Shown here in pieces: positions 13,240-13,445 of a DNA stretch of 13,445 nucleotides (position 1 is the stretch's first letter; every line of letters begins with the position of its first letter). The notes under the pieces were generated by a model that was not told the DNA's origin, did no database searches, and saw only the letters and a program-made list of their open reading frames with translations. The position numbers and the translations under genes were made by a program. Location: assembly GCA_030745255.1 (NCBI GenBank), contig JASLOY010000043.1:1-13445 (forward strand), in the 5' to 3' direction. This DNA is from Vicinamibacterales bacterium. Lineage in GTDB: Bacteria; Acidobacteriota; Vicinamibacteria; Vicinamibacterales; UBA8438.

Positions 13240-13445
13240 GTGAAAGCCGCAAAGCGAATCGCGATCGTGTTCCTTGCCTATGTGGGACTCGTCGTCGCGT
13301 TCGAGTCGTCGCTCGGGTATTTCCAACCTGCGGGGCAAACGACGCTCGTCATTACGACAACGGCCGATGACGGAACCCAGAACGGCAGGGTCGTAGCGCG
13401 CCTCGAGAGCAATGGCCTGCTCTACGTGGCGGCCAATCATTGGCC
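13240..13445 (+). CDS. Nitroreductase/quinone reductase (deazaflavin-type) family protein, N-terminus only
   Basis: The first 68 residues of a gene cut by the right edge. It opens with an uncleaved-looking hydrophobic segment (about 4-18, RIAIVFLAYVGLVVA) followed by FESSLGYFQP, TTLVITTTADDGTQNGRVVARLES and LLYVAANHW. In my recollection this pattern matches the opening of the nitroreductase/quinone reductase family related to the F420-dependent DUF385 (PF04075) proteins, where a membrane-anchored N-terminus precedes a split-barrel fold. GTG at 13240 is chosen for its ideal ribosome-binding site. It follows the solute-binding gene after about 220 bases, so it probably has its own promoter. Whether F420 is the cofactor cannot be told from this fragment. 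Confidence 0.75.
   Translation, partial: MKAAKRIAIVFLAYVGLVVAFESSLGYFQPAGQTTLVITTTADDGTQNGRVVARLESNGLLYVAANHW

Noticed and set aside
1..13445. tRNA, rRNA or CRISPR array
   Set aside because: I saw no tRNA T-loop with a matching acceptor stem, no rRNA signature and no regular repeat-spacer pattern; a covariance-model search would be the decisive test for tRNA.

Overview
This is a high-GC bacterial window that looks Gram-negative. It carries two Tat-signal proteins, two exported c-type cytochrome proteins, a P4-type tyrosine integrase and a VapBC toxin-antitoxin pair. The partial gene at the right edge resembles the deazaflavin (F420)-type nitroreductase/quinone reductase family. I cannot name the organism from sequence alone. 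An uncultured high-GC soil or marine lineage would fit. No rRNA, tRNA or CRISPR array is visible.

Layout: (1) Positions 1-2078, minus strand: a complete tyrosine recombinase, followed 19 bases later by a gene that runs off the left edge and was found by reading the reverse strand. (2) Positions 2079-2604: a geneless stretch with several palindromes and a phased direct repeat, a plausible attachment or control region. (3) Positions 2605-4779, minus: a zinc-ribbon membrane protein and an orphan eCIS-core (DUF4157) protein with an unrecognised C-terminal domain. (4) Positions 4841-7018, minus: a large secreted protein combining a carboxypeptidase-regulatory-like domain, one CxxCH haem site and a propeller-like C-terminal part, under a visible promoter. 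(5) Positions 7150-7973: a possible insertion-sequence end, vapC and vapB with a repeat-rich operator, and a strong but orphaned ribosome-binding site with a start codon. (6) Positions 7974-11629, minus: a redox operon of three genes, in transcription order a Tat-exported FAD dehydrogenase, a beta-sandwich protein with no signal peptide, and a secreted dihaem cytochrome c. A nested hairpin repeat array lies between the last two. (7) Positions 11829-13445, plus: a Tat-exported ABC-type solute-binding protein and the start of the nitroreductase-like gene.

The main functional theme is exported electron transfer. I infer that the FAD subunit oxidises an unknown small molecule in the periplasm, the small subunit supports assembly, and the dihaem cytochrome passes electrons to the respiratory chain. 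The haem protein at 4841-7018 may belong to the same physiology. The solute-binding protein is divergent from the dehydrogenase and could serve the same substrate. The left third shows signs of mobility (integrase, accessory genes, orphan effector-like protein), and 7150-7973 looks like an insertion hotspot inside the redox region.
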